From WHSW01 sp963740055 (lineage in GTDB: Bacteria > Actinomycetota > Thermoleophilia > Solirubrobacterales > 70-9), in contig CAVUCL010000005.1 of the NCBI GenBank assembly GCA_963740055.1, positions 806,001 to 870,000 on the forward strand: 64,000 bases of DNA. Reading direction: 5' to 3'. Positions 57,697 to 64,000 of the stretch are shown piece by piece (position 1 is the first letter of the stretch; each line of letters begins with the position of its first letter). The position numbers were made by a program, and so were the translations under genes. Below the pieces are notes generated by a model. The model searched no databases, was not told the origin of the DNA, and worked only from the letters and a program-made list of their open reading frames with translations.

Positions 57697-58824
57697 TCAC
57701 CACTCCCGCAGCCGGCCCGCGGCCAGCATGTCGTCGCCGGAGCTCCGCCACTCGAGCGCCAGCAGGCGATCGGCGTCGGCGATGCGCTCCGGTCCGGGGG
57801 CGCTCAGCAGCGGCCGGCCGGCGCCGAGCAGGATCGGGGCCCAGAACAGGCGCAGCTGGTCGAGCTCGCCGGTGGCGGCGAAGGCCGCGGCGAGCTCCGG
57901 GCCGCCCTCGAGCAGCAGCGAGGTGATCCCGCGGCCGCCGAGCTCGTCGAGCGCGCCGCGTACCCGGGCCTCGCGGTCGCCGGCGACCTCGACCAGCTCG
58001 GCGCCGGCCGAGCGCAGCGCCGCCGCCCGGCGCTCGTCGGCGCCCGGGTCGACGACGAGGAGGAGCGGCGCCCGGTCGAGCGAGCGGACCAGCTTCGAGG
58101 CGAGCGGCAGGCGCGCCGCCGAGTCGAACACCACCCGGGCCGGCTGGCGCGGCTCCGGGTCCGGGAGATCGCGGGCGGTGAGCAGCGGGTCGTCGGCGAG
58201 CGCCGTGCCGATCCCGACGCAGACCGCGTCGGCGTCGGCGCGCCAGCGGTGCACGAGCGCCCGGCTCGCCGGCCCCGAGATCCACTTCGAGTCGCCCGAC
58301 ACGGTCGCCGTGAAGCCGTCGATCGAGAGCGCCGACTTGAGCGTCACCAGCGGACGGCCGGTGCGGGCGTGCTTGCGAAACGGCTGGTTGGCGAGCCGCG
58401 CCGCCGAAGCCTCGGCGCCGTCGGCGAAGACGACCTCGACCCCCTCGTCGCGGAGGATCCCGGGCCCGCGACCGCTCGCCTTCTCGCTCGGGTCGTCGGC
58501 GCCGATCACGACCCGGGCGAGCCCGGCGGCGAGGATCGCGTCCGTGCACGGCGGCTGGCGGCCCTGGTGGGCGCAGGGCTCGAGCGAGACGTAGATCGTC
58601 GCCCCCGCCGGATCGTGGCCGCGCGCACGGCAGTCGGCGAGCGCCGCGACCTCGGCGTGGAGCTCGCCGTAAGCAGCGTGGTGGCCCTCGCCGAGCAACT
58701 CGCCGTCGCGGACGACGAGCGCGCCGACGAGCGGATTCGGGCTCACCCGGCCGTGACCGCGGTCACCGAGCTCGAGCGCGCGCGCGAGGTGGGCGCGGTC
58801 CTCGGCTGTAGCGGTCGCTGGCAT
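57697..58824 (-). CDS. ribD: bifunctional diaminohydroxyphosphoribosylaminopyrimidine deaminase/reductase
   Basis: A 375-residue RibD. The deaminase domain (1-140) has GRVSPNPLVGALVVRDGELL, the zinc HAE (ELHAEVAALADC) and PCAHQGRQPPCTDAIL. The reductase domain (about 150-365) has PLVTLKSALSIDGFTATVSG and LLLEGGPELAAAF. It performs steps two and three of riboflavin synthesis. The ATG at 58824 is preferred; a TTG 21 nt upstream would lie within a palindrome. Only 43 bp separate it from the divergent flippase, which leaves no room for an FMN riboswitch. It is first in the ribD-ribE-ribBA-ribH operon. Confidence 0.93.
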   Translation of the reverse strand: MPATATAEDRAHLARALELGDRGHGRVSPNPLVGALVVRDGELLGEGHHAAYGELHAEVAALADCRARGHDPAGATIYVSLEPCAHQGRQPPCTDAILAAGLARVVIGADDPSEKASGRGPGILRDEGVEVVFADGAEASAARLANQPFRKHARTGRPLVTLKSALSIDGFTATVSGDSKWISGPASRALVHRWRADADAVCVGIGTALADDPLLTARDLPDPEPRQPARVVFDSAARLPLASKLVRSLDRAPLLLVVDPGADERRAAALRSAGAELVEVAGDREARVRGALDELGGRGITSLLLEGGPELAAAFAATGELDQLRLFWAPILLGAGRPLLSAPGPERIADADRLLALEWRSSGDDMLAAGRLREW

Positions 58825-58829
58825 CCCGA

Positions 58830-58845
58830 TTGACTGGTCAGTCAA
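58830..58845. promoter_or_regulatory. 16-bp palindrome, TetR-type operator candidate
   Basis: TTGACTG-GT-CAGTCAA is a perfect inverted repeat of 7-bp arms with a 2-bp spacer, the form bound by many TetR/AcrR-family repressors. It lies between the divergent ribD and flippase genes and overlaps a plausible -35 box (TTGACT) of the flippase promoter. No TetR gene is in the window. Confidence 0.6.
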
Positions 58846-58853
58846 CGGTCAAG

Positions 58854-58859
58854 TGTACT
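58854..58859 (+). promoter_or_regulatory. -10 box TGTACT of the flippase gene
   Basis: TGTACT lies 18 bp after TTGACT (58830-58835) and ends 8 nt before the ATG at 58868, giving a complete -35/-10 pair and a leaderless transcript. The palindrome covers the -35. Confidence 0.5.
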
Positions 58860-58867
58860 TTGGCGCG

Positions 58868-60208
58868 ATGCGCGAGGAGAACCGCAGCTTCGGCCGCTCG
58901 GCGGGCCTGCTCTCGGCCGGGGTCGGCGCCGCCGGGCTGCTCACCTACTGCTACTTCGCGCTCGCCTCGCACAACCTCGACCCGGTCGCCTACGGCGAGG
59001 TGGTGGTGCTGTGGTCGGCGGTCTTCGTCACGATGTCGATCCTCCACCGCCCGGTCGAGCAGCTGATCTCGCGCGGGGTCGCCGAGCGGCGGGCCCGGGG
59101 GATGCCGATCGCGGCGACGATGCGCACCGCAGCCCTGATCGAGGCCGGCGTCGCGCTCGCCTTCGCGCTCGCCGCGCTCGCCCTGCGCGGGCCGCTCGAG
59201 CGCGACCTGTTCTCGGGCAGCTCGACGCTGTATTGGATCTACGTCGGGGCGGTACTCGCCTATGGGGTCAGCTTCTACGCGCGCGGCTACCTCGCCGGCG
59301 AGGGACGGTTCGGCCTGCTCGCCGGGCTGCTCGCGTCCGAGTCGCTCTCGCGGGCGGCGTTCGCGCTTGCGGTCGCGGTCGGTGTCGCCGCCGGGCGCGA
59401 CGCGGTCGCCGCCGGGATCGTCGCCGCCCCGCTGCTCTCGCTGGTCGTGCTCGGGGCGGCGTTCGGGCCCCGCGCCCCGGCGCGCCCCGGCGCGATCGAC
59501 CCCGGCGAGCAGGCCGCCGGCCTGCGCCGCGGGGGCGCCTTCGCCGCGGCGGTCTTCGTGGTCATGCTCTCGGAGCAGCTCTTCCTCAACGCCGGGCCGC
59601 TGCTGTTGCGCGCATTCGAGGGCGCCGCCGCCGCCGGGTTCATCTTCAACGTGCTGCTGCTCGCCCGCGCGCCCCTCGTAGTCTTCCAGGGGATCGCGGT
59701 CAGCCTCCTCCCCCACCTGACCCGGCTGCGCTCGCGCGGCGACAGCGAGGCGACCGAGGCCTTCGGCGTCTCGGTCACGACCACGCTCAAGGCCGTCGCC
59801 GCGTTCACCGGCCTGGTTGCGGTGATCGTCGCGATCGCGGGGCCGGCGCTGATGCAGGTCGCGTTCGGCGACCAGTTCGACTATGACCGCGCGGGGCTGC
59901 TGATCGTGACCGCGGCGATGGGCCTCTACCTCGCGGCGACGACCCTGAACCAGGCCGTCCTCGCCCAGGGACGCGCACGCCGCGCCGCGATCTGCTGGGC
60001 CGCGAGCGCGTCCGGGTTCGTGATCTGGTGCCTGCTGCCGGTGCTCGAGCCCGAGCGCCGGATCGAGGTCGGGTTCGCGGTCGGGGCGCTGGTGCTGTGC
60101 GCGGCGCTGTGGCGCGTGTACACCGACGCCCGCGCGAGCGAGGCCCTGCGACCCGGCTCTCCCGAGGAGACCGAGGCGCGCTTGGCGCTGGCCGATGAGG
60201 CGAGCTAA
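58868..60208 (+). CDS. polysaccharide-type flippase (MATE/MOP superfamily)
   Basis: A 446-residue integral membrane protein with 12-14 predicted helices (for example SAGLLSAGVGAAGLLTYCYF, LIEAGVALAFALAALAL, FAAAVFVVMLSEQLFLNAGP, AAFTGLVAVIVAIAGPAL). The pattern, including an N-terminal basic segment and paired six-helix halves, fits Wzx/MurJ-like MOP flippases that move lipid-linked sugars. No glycan genes are near, so the substrate is unknown. The ATG 58868 is chosen over the GTG at 58853 because of the -10 spacing. It is followed by the antiporter after 15 bp. Confidence 0.75.
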   Translation: MREENRSFGRSAGLLSAGVGAAGLLTYCYFALASHNLDPVAYGEVVVLWSAVFVTMSILHRPVEQLISRGVAERRARGMPIAATMRTAALIEAGVALAFALAALALRGPLERDLFSGSSTLYWIYVGAVLAYGVSFYARGYLAGEGRFGLLAGLLASESLSRAAFALAVAVGVAAGRDAVAAGIVAAPLLSLVVLGAAFGPRAPARPGAIDPGEQAAGLRRGGAFAAAVFVVMLSEQLFLNAGPLLLRAFEGAAAAGFIFNVLLLARAPLVVFQGIAVSLLPHLTRLRSRGDSEATEAFGVSVTTTLKAVAAFTGLVAVIVAIAGPALMQVAFGDQFDYDRAGLLIVTAAMGLYLAATTLNQAVLAQGRARRAAICWAASASGFVIWCLLPVLEPERRIEVGFAVGALVLCAALWRVYTDARASEALRPGSPEETEARLALADEAS

Positions 60209-60223
60209 TACCGTCGTCGGCTG

Positions 60224-62032
60224 ATGCCCGACCATGAGCTGATCCTGATCGCGGGGCTGCTGCTCGCCGCCGGGCTGGCGGCGGCGAAGGTGGCCGACCG
60301 CGTCCGCGTTCCCGGGCTCCTGCTCTTCCTCGGGCTCGGCATGCTCGCCGGCTCGGAGGGGGTCGGCGGGGTCGAGTTCGCCGACGCCGAGCTCACCCGC
60401 ACCCTGGGGACGATCGGGCTCGTGCTGATCCTGTTCGAGGGCGGGCTCAGCGCCGGCTGGGGAGAGATCCGGCCGGTGCTCGGAACCGCGGTCTCGCTCG
60501 CCTCGATCGGGACCGTACTCACCGCGGTCATCTCCGGGCTCGCCGCGATCTGGCTCTTCGACCTCGGCACGCTCGAGGGCCTGATCATCGGCTCGGCGGT
60601 GGCCGCGACCGACAGCGCCGCGATCTTCGCCGTCCTCCGCGGCTCCCGCCTGCGGCGGCGGCTGGCGCGCGCGCTCGAGGGCGAGTCGGGGATGAACGAC
60701 CCGGTGGCCCTGCTGCTGGTCACCGGGTTCATCGACTGGATCGAGCTCCCCGACTACGGCGCCGTCGACATGGCCGGCGCCCTGGTCGGCAAGCTCGCGC
60801 TCGGGCTCGCGATCGGGCTCGCGATCGGGCACGCGGCGCGGTGGTCGTTTCGCAACCTCGACCTGCCCAGCCCCGGCCTCTACCCGGTGGCCTCGATCGC
60901 GACCGCGGCGCTCGCCTACGGCGTCGCCGAGGTCGCGCACGGCTCCGGCTTCCTCTCCGTCTACATCGCCGCCCTGGTTCTCGGCACCGGCGCGCTGCCG
61001 GCGAAGCAGACGACGATCGCGTTCCACCAGGGGCTCTCGTGGATCTCGCAGATCTCGCTCTTCGCCCTGCTCGGCCTGCTCGTCTTCCCGAGCGGCCTCG
61101 GCGAGGTCGCCGCCGAGGGCCTGCTGCTCTCAGCGGCGCTGATGTTCGTCGCCCGCCCGCTGGCCGCGGTCGTCTCGAGCGCCTTCTCGCCCTTCGACAT
61201 GCGCGAGCGCCTGATGCTCGGCTGGGCCGGGCTGCGCGGGGCGATCCCAATCTGGCTCGCGACGTTCCCGGTGATCGCCGGGATCGAGGGCAGCGAGTTG
61301 ATCTTCAACGCGATCTTCTTCGTCGTCGTCACCTCGACCCTGATCCAGGGCGCGACCTTCGAGGCGCTGGCGCGCAGGCTCGGCGTCACCGCGGACGAGC
61401 CGGCGCTGCCGCGGCCGCTGATCGAGACCGGGATCATCCGCCCGCTCGGCGGCGAGTCGCTGGTCTGGCAGGTGGCGGCGGGCGACGCGGCGGTCGGGCG
61501 CACGGTGAAGGAGCTCGGGCTCCCGCGAGAGGCGCTCGTCAACCTGATCATCCGCGCCGGGACCGCGATCCCGCCGCGCGGCTCGACCGAGATCGAGGCC
61601 GGCGACGAGCTCCACATCGTCGTCCGCGCCGCCCAGGAGGCGGAGCTGACCGAGATCACCGAGCGCTGGCGCACCGGCCCGCTCGGCGAGCCGGCGGTGC
61701 CTTCATTGCCACCCCGGGGCGCGCCTCAGGTGTTCTCGGTCCGCCCCTGGATGCCGGCGGACGGCGACCCTGCGCATCCCGAGACGGTCGAGGGGGTCGG
61801 CGTGGTCGCGAGGCTGCGCGTACGCCGGGACGGGAGCGGCTCGCTGCTGCTGCTCGCCGACGGCCGCTATGCGCTCAGCTCGGAGGAGCTGCTCGCGGTC
61901 GGCGGGCGGCGCCAGCTCGCCGACTGGTCGGCGAACCGCATCGGGCGGCAGGGGATCGGCGGCGAGGAGGTCGCCTGGTGGCAGGAGGTCGCGGGCGCGC
62001 TCGCGGCCCCGCTGCCGCCCGATCGGCGCTGA
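60224..62032 (+). CDS. potassium/proton antiporter (CPA1 NhaP2/CvrA type) with TrkA-C domain
   Basis: A 602-residue cation/proton antiporter. About 12 membrane helices fill residues 1-390, with LVLILFEGGLSAGWGEIRPV, SAVAATDSAAIFAVLRGSRL and GESGMNDPVALLLVTGFIDW (the ND exchanger core). A TrkA-C (RCK-C) ligand-binding domain lies at about 405-480 (QVAAGDAAVGRTVKELGLP) and a CorC/HlyC-like domain at about 500-600. It exchanges K+ or Na+ for protons at the plasma membrane. It is co-oriented with the flippase and converges on rpe. Confidence 0.87.
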   Translation: MPDHELILIAGLLLAAGLAAAKVADRVRVPGLLLFLGLGMLAGSEGVGGVEFADAELTRTLGTIGLVLILFEGGLSAGWGEIRPVLGTAVSLASIGTVLTAVISGLAAIWLFDLGTLEGLIIGSAVAATDSAAIFAVLRGSRLRRRLARALEGESGMNDPVALLLVTGFIDWIELPDYGAVDMAGALVGKLALGLAIGLAIGHAARWSFRNLDLPSPGLYPVASIATAALAYGVAEVAHGSGFLSVYIAALVLGTGALPAKQTTIAFHQGLSWISQISLFALLGLLVFPSGLGEVAAEGLLLSAALMFVARPLAAVVSSAFSPFDMRERLMLGWAGLRGAIPIWLATFPVIAGIEGSELIFNAIFFVVVTSTLIQGATFEALARRLGVTADEPALPRPLIETGIIRPLGGESLVWQVAAGDAAVGRTVKELGLPREALVNLIIRAGTAIPPRGSTEIEAGDELHIVVRAAQEAELTEITERWRTGPLGEPAVPSLPPRGAPQVFSVRPWMPADGDPAHPETVEGVGVVARLRVRRDGSGSLLLLADGRYALSSEELLAVGGRRQLADWSANRIGRQGIGGEEVAWWQEVAGALAAPLPPDRR

Positions 62033-62038
62033 GGGGCG

Positions 62039-62728
62039 CTACTCGGCGCCGGCCGCGGCGGCGATCGCGCGGTAGGCGGCGGCGGGCTCCGCGGCGCCGA
62101 AGATCGCCGATCCGGCGACGAACAGGCTCGCGCCGGCCTCGGCCACCGCGGCCGCGGTGTCGGCGTCGATGCCGCCGTCGACCTCGATCGCCGCCTCGGG
62201 CACGAGCTCGCGCAGGCGGGCGACCTTGGCAACCGAGCCGGCGATGAACGCCTGCCCGCCCCAGCCCGGGTTCACGGTCATGCAGAGGACGTGGTCGGCG
62301 AGCTCGCGGAGCTCGCTCGCGGCGAGCGCCGGCGTCCCCGGGTTGAGCGCGATCCCCGCCAGGCAACCGGCCTCGCGGATCGCCCCCAGGGTGCGGTGGG
62401 CGTGCGGGTCGGCCTCCTTGTGGATCGTGATCGCGTCGGCGCCGGCGCGGGCGAACTCGTCCACCTGCGCCGCGGGACGCTCGATCATCAGGTGGACGTC
62501 GAGCACGCCGCCCGCGTCGTGGACCTGGTCGGCGATCGCGGCCGCGACCAGGGGACCGATCGTGATCGGGGGCACGAAGGCGCCGTCCATGACGTCGACG
62601 TGGATCACCCGCGCGCCGGCGTCCATCACCTCCGCCACCTGCGAGCCGAGCCGCGCGAAGTCGGCGGAGAGGATCGAGGGCGCGACCCGGCGCCCCGTGA
62701 ACGCGCTCGACGCGGCCGAGTCGCTCAC
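62039..62728 (-). CDS. rpe: ribulose-phosphate 3-epimerase
   Basis: A 229-residue Rpe, interconverting ribulose-5-P and xylulose-5-P. VAPSILSADFARLGSQVAEV, VIHVDVMDGAFVPPITIGP, LDVHLMIERP, MTVNPGWGGQAFI and AIEVDGGIDADTA give all the family blocks, including the metal-binding His and Asp residues. The start is GTG 62728, overlapping the zinc-ribbon gene by 4 bp (GTGA). It is part of the rsmB-zinc ribbon-rpe operon; rsmB-rpe linkage is common. Confidence 0.93.
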   Translation of the reverse strand: MSDSAASSAFTGRRVAPSILSADFARLGSQVAEVMDAGARVIHVDVMDGAFVPPITIGPLVAAAIADQVHDAGGVLDVHLMIERPAAQVDEFARAGADAITIHKEADPHAHRTLGAIREAGCLAGIALNPGTPALAASELRELADHVLCMTVNPGWGGQAFIAGSVAKVARLRELVPEAAIEVDGGIDADTAAAVAEAGASLFVAGSAIFGAAEPAAAYRAIAAAAGAE

Positions 62729-62958
62729 ACGGCCCTCAGCATCGAGTGGCCGCAGTTCTGGCACAGCAGGTCCTCGTCGGCCGCCATCCGGACCATCGTC
62801 TGGTGCTCGCCGCAATCGGGGCAGGCGGAGACGAGCTCGTAGCGGCGCAGGCAGAAGACGCAGCGGTAGCGGCCCGGGAGCTGGGTCGGGCGCAGCCACG
62901 GCTCGCCGCAGCCGGGACAGCCCGGGCGAGGAAGCTTCGCCTCGGGGCGCTCGGCCAT
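62725..62958 (-). CDS. small double zinc-ribbon protein
   Basis: A 77-residue protein with four CxxC motifs (CPGC, CVFC, CPDC, CQNC), which form two zinc knuckles: GCPGCGEPWLRPTQLPGRYRC and SACPDCGEHQTMVRM. It is similar in design to YfgJ/DUF1407-type zinc-ribbon proteins; no function is established. Its start overlaps the rsmB stop by one base (TGATG) and its stop overlaps rpe by 4 bp, so all three are translated together. A ribosome- or RNA-related role is possible from the neighbourhood. Confidence 0.72.
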   Translation of the reverse strand: MAERPEAKLPRPGCPGCGEPWLRPTQLPGRYRCVFCLRRYELVSACPDCGEHQTMVRMAADEDLLCQNCGHSMLRAV

Positions 62959-64000
62959 CAACTCCCCCGGCCGCGGAAGCGGGCGATGAAGAACCCCGTC
63001 GTGCGGTCGCGCTCGGGCAGCAGCTGCAGGAAGCGCGGGTCGCGCCGCGAGCGCAGCCCCGGGTGCTCGGCGCCGAGGTCGTCCGCCGCGACCTCGGCGT
63101 ACTCGCCCGCGAGCGAGGCGACGGCCTCGTTTTCCTGCACCGATACGGTGCAGGTCGAGTAGACCAGGGTGCCGCCCGGTGCCAGCGCGCGCGCCGCGCG
63201 CACCAGCAGGCGGCGCTGCAGGGCCGCGACGCGCTCGATCGATCGCGGCGACTTGCGCCAGCGCGCGTCGGGACGCGACGCGAGCGTTCCCAGGTCTGAG
63301 CACGGCGGATCCAAGAGGATCCGATCGTAGCCAGAGCCGAGGTCGGCCTCGGCCGCGTCCGCGACCTCGACTCGGGTGCTGCGGACCGAGGCGCGCTCGC
63401 ACAGCGCCCGCAGCTCGTCGGCGCGGCGGGAGTCGCTCTCGACGCTGTGGATCTCGCCGCGGTCCTCGATCCGAGCGGCGATCGCGGTGGTCTTGATCCC
63501 GGGGGCGGCGCAGAGGTCGAGCACCCGATCGCCGGGTCGGGGGTCGAGCAGCTCGATCACCGCCTGCGAGGCGCGCGACTGCGGCACCAGCTCACCGGTC
63601 GCGATCCGCGCCCCGACCGGCTCGCTCGCCTCGGCGACGACGATCCCGGCACTCGGGTCGAGCAGCCCGCCGCCACCGGGGCCGCGAACCTCGACCCCGG
63701 CGCTGCGGAGCTCGGCCGCGAGCGCCGCCGGCTGCGCGCGCAGCGTGTTGACCCGCAGCGCGGTCTCCGCGGGCTCGTTCATCGCCGCCATCAGCAGCCG
63801 CGCCTCCTCCGCCCCGAGCTCGTCCCACCACATCCGCGCGAGCCAGGGTGGATAGGAGTGCGCGACCGCCGCATCGTCGGCGCTCGCGTCGTCGAGCTCG
63901 GCGCGCAGCTGCTCGCGCTCGCTCACCGCCCGCCGCAGGAGCGCATTGACGAACCCGGCGCCGGCTCGCGCGCGCTGGCGCGGGACGCGCCCGGCGAGCG
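62958..64000 (-). CDS. rsmB: 16S rRNA (cytosine-967-C5)-methyltransferase RsmB (N-terminus beyond window)
   Basis: The gene runs off the right edge; 347 codons are visible. Residues from the edge inward, RARAGAGFVNALLRRAVSE, are the end of the N-terminal NusB-like RNA-binding domain, so the GTG at 63926 is not the start. The methyltransferase domain has VLDLCAAPGIKTTAIAARI (SAM), ILLDPPCSDLGTLASRPDARW and VYSTCTVSVQENEAV with the two catalytic Cys. It makes m5C967 in 16S rRNA. It is first in the operon with the zinc-ribbon gene and rpe. Confidence 0.93.
   Translation of the reverse strand, partial: LAGRVPRQRARAGAGFVNALLRRAVSEREQLRAELDDASADDAAVAHSYPPWLARMWWDELGAEEARLLMAAMNEPAETALRVNTLRAQPAALAAELRSAGVEVRGPGGGGLLDPSAGIVVAEASEPVGARIATGELVPQSRASQAVIELLDPRPGDRVLDLCAAPGIKTTAIAARIEDRGEIHSVESDSRRADELRALCERASVRSTRVEVADAAEADLGSGYDRILLDPPCSDLGTLASRPDARWRKSPRSIERVAALQRRLLVRAARALAPGGTLVYSTCTVSVQENEAVASLAGEYAEVAADDLGAEHPGLRSRRDPRFLQLLPERDRTTGFFIARFRGRGS

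Noticed and set aside
58800..58870. FMN riboswitch upstream of ribD
   Set aside because: The gap is only 43 bp and has no RFN-like conserved elements.
63926..63926. GTG at 63926 as the start of rsmB
   Set aside because: In-frame upstream residues to the window edge match the end of the NusB-like domain, so the gene begins outside the window.

Overview
The window is very GC-rich (roughly 70% by eye) and codes densely on both strands. Gene content points to an actinobacterium, most likely of the class Thermoleophilia (Solirubrobacterales-like); this placement is inferred and was not computed. Supporting signs are a WhiG/FliA-type sigma factor, an EF-G2-type paralogue of elongation factor G, a SepIVA-like coiled-coil protein beside the ribosomal/SMC cluster, a SARP-type regulator, and many genes with a TANNNT -10 box only 6-10 nt before the start codon, which implies widespread leaderless transcription.

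Region 1-17 kb is accessory in character. It opens with a truncated STAS protein, then a secreted galactose/glyoxal-oxidase-like copper radical enzyme, a RibD-C reductase, tRNA-Cys, hydrolases, a MEDS-ATPase anti-sigma-type regulator, GNAT acetyltransferases and a YCII protein. The standout is a fusion at 7.6-11.0 kb: a SARP/BTAD DNA-binding regulator, one membrane helix, a YVTN-type beta-propeller and a family-5 solute-binding domain. It is interrupted by two one-base frame breaks. Then come a degenerate hydrolase, a VOC protein meeting a DUF2182 membrane protein tail-to-tail, and two DUF899 thioredoxin-fold proteins around a palindrome-rich spacer. A decayed integrative element (15.1-17.1 kb: SnoaL gene with a truncated copy, small secreted protein, tyrosine-recombinase C-terminal remnant) abuts tRNA-Gly.

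Region 17-34 kb carries mixed core genes: RNase HI, EF-G2, WhiG sigma, XerD, L,D-transpeptidase, an NAD-epimerase, PlsC, 5-formyl-THF cyclo-ligase, a hydrolase, ilvD, thiD with two small unknown genes, dprA, comM and yraN.

Region 34-51 kb is the conserved information-processing cluster, read leftwards: recG, rsmD, coaD, a SepIVA-like gene; then DUF177, rpmF, plsX, acpP, rnc, smc, a GH26-like gene, ftsY, ffh, rpsP, khpA, trmD, rplS, lepB, rnhB. It joins lipid synthesis (plsX/acpP), chromosome organisation (smc), protein targeting (ffh/ftsY/lepB) and ribosome assembly. Its SMC has both ATPase halves but no visible hinge domain, and its RNase III lacks two of the usual metal-binding acids.

Region 51-64 kb holds RidA, a GST, an unknown protein and FakA with rpmB, then a ribD-ribE-ribBA-ribH riboflavin operon whose divergent promoter region holds a TetR-like palindrome instead of an FMN riboswitch. 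It ends with a flippase, a K+/H+ antiporter, rpe, a zinc-ribbon protein and a truncated rsmB.

Several otherwise well-conserved genes (GNAT pair, SARP fusion, EF-G2, xerD, FTHF ligase, rplS tail, lepB start) each contain a single-base frame break. This pattern fits residual assembly indels better than real gene decay.
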